DNA from: Tricholomella constricta
Taxonomy: Eukaryota > Basidiomycota > Agaricomycetes > Agaricales > Lyophyllaceae
Assembly (NCBI GenBank): GCA_013368375.1
Contig: JAACJP010000012.1
Span: 434,001 to 498,000, forward strand
Reading direction: 5' to 3'
DNA: 64,000 nucleotides
The notes beneath the pieces are model-generated. The model had not been told where the DNA came from, ran no database searches, and saw only the letters and a program-made list of their open reading frames with translations. Below are positions 60,866 through 64,000 of this stretch, one piece after another; position 1 is the stretch's first letter, and each line of letters opens with the position of its first letter. A program made the position numbers and the translations under genes.

Positions 60866-61605
60866 GATTGGACCATGGGTCTTTGGAGGGCACTTATCAT
60901 GGAATGGGTCCGAGTGAGGAAACAACTCCTCGCGCTATTCCGATTCCATTGACCCATGCAGATCTTAATGTCGGGCTCCTTAGTTAGCTCAACGTGTCGT
61001 CTTTCCCAGATCTCACTCCCTCACCTTCATTTTCTTTGTACATACTGCACATGAAATATATTATTTGAGTTTTGTAATCACACGTCCACTCCGAGAGTTC
61101 ATTTCACAGCTTTGCTCATCGGCCGGTGGAATATTTGTATCAACGCCCATGGCAAAAAACTCCAGCCAGTCTCCTTTGATTCCGTACATATATTGATATT
61201 ATCGGTCCTCAAACCGCCACTGTCTGTGAAGATGCCTTCCCGTGCTTAAATATAACATGATATCTGCTTTCCTTCTCCCCGAGCAGGGTCCCCACAAAGA
61301 TAAAGGGTTTTCTATGGTATATCCTCGAGACGGTATCCTTCAGAAGATATACGATCCTTCCAGGCTCGACCACACAAGTCCGCATCTCCAAAGACGAGCC
61401 TTACAATAAGCCACCGGCAGATCAGACCCGATCAACCCATCCGGCAGAGGTGAGGATCATCTGGTATGAAGGACCTTTGTTCCTCCAATAATGGTCAGGG
61501 TATTCGCAGCGATCAGGATATTAACAATCGAGGCCTCGCAGCGAGAAGGGCTTCGTCGGCGACAAGGCTATCCACTGGGAATTTGCAAGGTGATCGGTTC
61601 CGAGT
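60866..61605. other. Gene-poor interval, possible exons of a decayed minus-strand gene
   Basis: 740 bases after the aldolase gene. A coding-like minus-strand frame at 61209-61391 (MRTCVVEPGRIVYLLKDTVS, then KPFIFVGTLLGEKESRYHVI) is followed on its upstream side by the tail of the frame that is interrupted by element copy B. They could be exons of one gene but the junctions are not convincing. Confidence 0.35.
61597..61605 (+). repeat. Target-site duplication of element copy B, left
   Basis: GTTCCGAGT immediately before the inverted repeat; repeated at 62640-62648. Confidence 0.85.
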
Positions 61606-62639
61606 TAGACTCGAACCAGTACCTATAGACCTTATGTTGAAATCAAAGACAGTCGTTTGATCACATAAGAATAGGGACTGGAACATAATCTCGTGTTTTA
61701 GTACAGTCGGATTTCTCCCACGGGTTGTTTTGACTTAGAAAGATTTCACGATTTCTGGCGCCTTCGCGCTTTGGGTGTCTCCCCTTTTTCGCGATCTGAA
61801 CCGTACATTCTCTTCGCTACGTGCTAAAACTGAGTTGCCGCTTTCTTCTGCCAGAATTGACCAATTCTGTGGCAAGAAAAATGCGAATTACTGCCTCAAT
61901 CGTGCTTTACCTTACTCAGGATGACAGTCCCTCATATCTCTTCACGCATGGAACCCAGGAGATCATCTAAAAAACGCTGCCTTCATGAGGAAGTTGAACA
62001 GAACGACGACCCGTTCTCAAATTTGCCCGCTTCATGCTTCGTATATTTCCATTGCGACCTTCCAAATTGGACACACCTCGCGAAACACTTGTAGCAGATC
62101 ATTGTCTTCTGGCAGTCTTTTTCTGTGTTCTCGGGGCTCCAGTGATGGAATAGAGCATCCCAAGGAAGGCCTGGGTTTTCCCTGTCAATACCTTGCAGCA
62201 TATTTCCCACCAGCCTACTCTTGGTATTACCAGAGCTGTTGATCCCAAAGGTCTTGCAGAGGGTGCGCGTCGCATTTCTGAACCTATCGGTGTCTATCGA
62301 GATAATAGGTTTGAATGGCATTTTGATCACGAGCATAGGCCGGCGGGCCGCCTAGTCTCGCTGGTTTGTAACTCCATTTTTCCCTGTCATATGTACCTTT
62401 TACACATTATTTTTCTACCAGAATGCTTAGAATTGTAAGGCCTACAGTTCTCTCTACTCAGAATTGAATTGGGACGAGTTCAAATTATCCAAGCTGTCGA
62501 AATCTTTCTAAGTCAAAACAACCCGTGGGAGAAATCCGACTGTCCTAAAACACGAGATTATGTTCCAGTCCCTATTTTGCGGTAGCGTTGATCGACTGTC
62601 ATCAACTCTCGCAATTCTTTAGGGACTGGTACGAGTCTA
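61606..62639 (-). mobile_element. TIR transposable element, copy B (1,034 bases, inverted relative to copy A)
   Basis: Same length as copy A and, in the stretches compared (both ends and the interior), the same sequence in reverse orientation. It is flanked by its own 9-base duplication GTTCCGAGT (61597-61605 and 62640-62648), different from that of copy A, so it arose by independent transposition rather than by segmental duplication or assembly error. It carries the same 78-base inner inverted repeat pair and the same internal 117-residue frame (61983-62336, minus). No transposase motif is seen. Confidence 0.88.
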
Positions 62640-62648
62640 GTTCCGAGT
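62640..62648 (+). repeat. Target-site duplication of element copy B, right
   Basis: GTTCCGAGT immediately after the element; identical to 61597-61605. Confidence 0.85.
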
Positions 62649-62948
62649 CGCGTTGGCATGCCTGATCTTCATCCAGGAAGTAACTTGAATTGGTCTGAAC
62701 TTTTCTCCTTCATGTAGTATTTCGTTGAAATCGTGCCTTTCGGGATGCCCCATCGGCACTGATGGCATATATCCCACTCTCATAGAATCCGAAGTGAGAT
62801 GTGAATTTGCTTTGTACCATTTATCTGCATCGAAATCTCGATGAAATCTCAGCAAGCTAGTCTCTCCATGGAGTGCCTCGATGATCCATAGTCTGGAGAA
62901 GTGTCTGCATGGTTGGCAGATGATGGCGTTCTTCTTAATTCGACACCA

Positions 62949-64000
62949 CTATTCTGGGGACTGTGATTACTGGCAATCATTTTGCTGAGCTTTGCAAACG
63001 GTGCGAATCGTGGACTCTCTTGCCGTCGATTCTCCCAGGAACTTACTTAAAATCCATCTGAACTGGCAGCGTATCTGGCCGAATACGATCCTGGTCTGCG
63101 GTCAATCGGCATCCAGTGGCGCACCGCATGAGTGAGTGTATCCTCAGTGAACGGGAAACCAGTGCAGGGCAGAGGGGCAAGATAATCGACGTGGTGCACA
63201 ACTCAGTGATGAGACGTGCTTTAACTGTAGACTCAGGAACTCTGGGTCCTAGGAAGGCGCTGCGCCTGCAGAGTAGGGGATCGCGCCCCGCCCAGGAAGT
63301 CGTGGCGATTTTTCTTGCTTGCTTCGACCTACCGGAGACGAACAGCTAGGCCATTCCCGGAATGCACACACAGCGCACTCCGCGGGCCGGAATGGACTTC
63401 ACTCGGATGGAAAATTGTCCAAGTCAAGTTTGACTAAGACTAGCCTCGGTTCGGAGGTGTGTGTGTACAGATCCGGAGTTCAAGTTGTTAATTGAGGAGC
63501 GGGCCGCGACATATCCAGATTGAAGGGTACGTGGTACGTGTAAAAAAGTCGTGAGAGGGGGAAATAAATAAAGTGAGATTGGGGATATGTAGGACATGTG
63601 TGACGAGTGGCCATATGTGCCTCTGGGGAATACCGAGGTCTGCTTCATGTGGATGCGACTTGCGGCGAACATCGTTTGCACCGTTTGGCCAATTATAGAC
63701 CGCGCTCGATCGCGGGGAAAACGCGGACCATCGACACGTGGTCGGCCCGTCATTCCTCGCAAGTCTCGTGCCCGTCAACAGTAACCGACTCAACGACGTG
63801 GTCCCAGCTGGCGAGTGAATGCTTGCCGCCCCCCATCTCTCTCTCATAACCTCATCATCTGCACCAGTGTAGGCGTGTAACATGCCTTGCAGGCCGCCAT
63901 ACGCCCTGGCGATGGCTAGCAAATTGCGCCATATTGTCCATACGCGCCTCCCACTGCAAGGTTTGTTCTACTAGAGCCAATCGATGTTGCGATAATTCTT
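62949..64000. other. Right-end region without a recognised gene
   Basis: About 1 kb. A minus-strand exon with a GTAAGT donor near 63033-63038 (MRCATGCRLTADQDRIRPDT before it) may belong upstream of the interrupted frame. At the window edge a minus-strand frame reads ELSQHRLALVEQTLQWEARM, perhaps the edge of another gene. Neither could be assigned. Confidence 0.3.

Larger units (their letters stand above)
61513..62948 (-). pseudogene. Minus-strand coding-like frame split by element copy B
   Basis: Not recognised. A frame open from 62948 down to 62640 (103 codons) contains IKKNAIICQPCRHFSRLW, ETSLLRFHRDFDADKWYKAN and HPERHDFNEILHEGEKFRPI, with a CxxC pair. It stops exactly at the first three bases of the inverted repeat (TAG). 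If the 1,034-base element and one 9-base duplication are ignored, the same frame runs on from 61596 for 27 more codons (including VDSLVADEALLAARPRLLIS) to a TGA at 61515-61513. Thus the element appears to have inserted into a coding exon. Whether the host gene was functional before, its full exon set and its role are unknown. Confidence 0.4.

Noticed and set aside
63424..63922. Overlapping long frames on both strands at the right end
   Set aside because: No recognisable motif, no plausible splice structure, and three frames open at once as in random GC-rich sequence.

Overview
The window is nuclear DNA of a filamentous basidiomycete, almost certainly an Agaricomycete. Genes are dense, on both strands, and broken by many introns of about 45-70 bases with GT...AG borders and CTNAY-like branch points. 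The proteins (single-A-domain siderophore synthetase with ornithine monooxygenase, SCAMP, MED16, SPT8) fit mushroom-forming fungi. No rRNA, tRNA, CRISPR or bacterial feature is seen. Gene spans run from start to stop codon and include introns; exon borders were read by eye.

Left part (1-21 kb): 5' end of a mitochondrial adenylate-kinase-like gene, a COQ11-like gene, a secreted expansin-like (DPBB) gene, SCAMP, PAB1, a SAM methyltransferase, a small membrane protein of unknown function, SRP54, SPT8 and SPT6. These are housekeeping genes of ubiquinone metabolism, membrane traffic, mRNA metabolism, co-translational targeting and chromatin transcription.

Middle part (21-34 kb): a RIB2-type deaminase, then the siderophore locus. 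A large A-T-C-T-C-T-C peptide synthetase and an L-ornithine N5-monooxygenase are transcribed apart from a shared 595-base promoter. That promoter holds two perfect ATCAGATAA sites, the motif read by iron-responsive GATA repressors. The layout matches the conserved basidiomycete hydroxamate siderophore (basidioferrin-type) system. RLP24 follows.

Right-middle part (34-58.7 kb): ATG2, an SGNH esterase, a head-to-head pair of RPA32-type genes (a canonical RFA2 and a divergent paralog) around a 187-base promoter with a CGCGTGAC/GTCACGCG palindrome, the NatB subunit NAA25/MDM20, a NCE101-like membrane protein, a PAC3-like proteasome assembly chaperone, MED16, a condensation-fold acyltransferase and PUS4.

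Right end (58.7-64 kb): a DapA/HOGA-family aldolase, then gene-poor sequence. The most unusual structure here is a 1,034-base terminal-inverted-repeat element present twice, in opposite orientation and apparently identical (50311-51344 and 61606-62639). Each copy is flanked by its own 9-base target duplication (ACGCTGCTC and GTTCCGAGT), so these are two recent insertions. The second copy sits inside an open reading frame that becomes continuous again when the element and one duplication are taken out.
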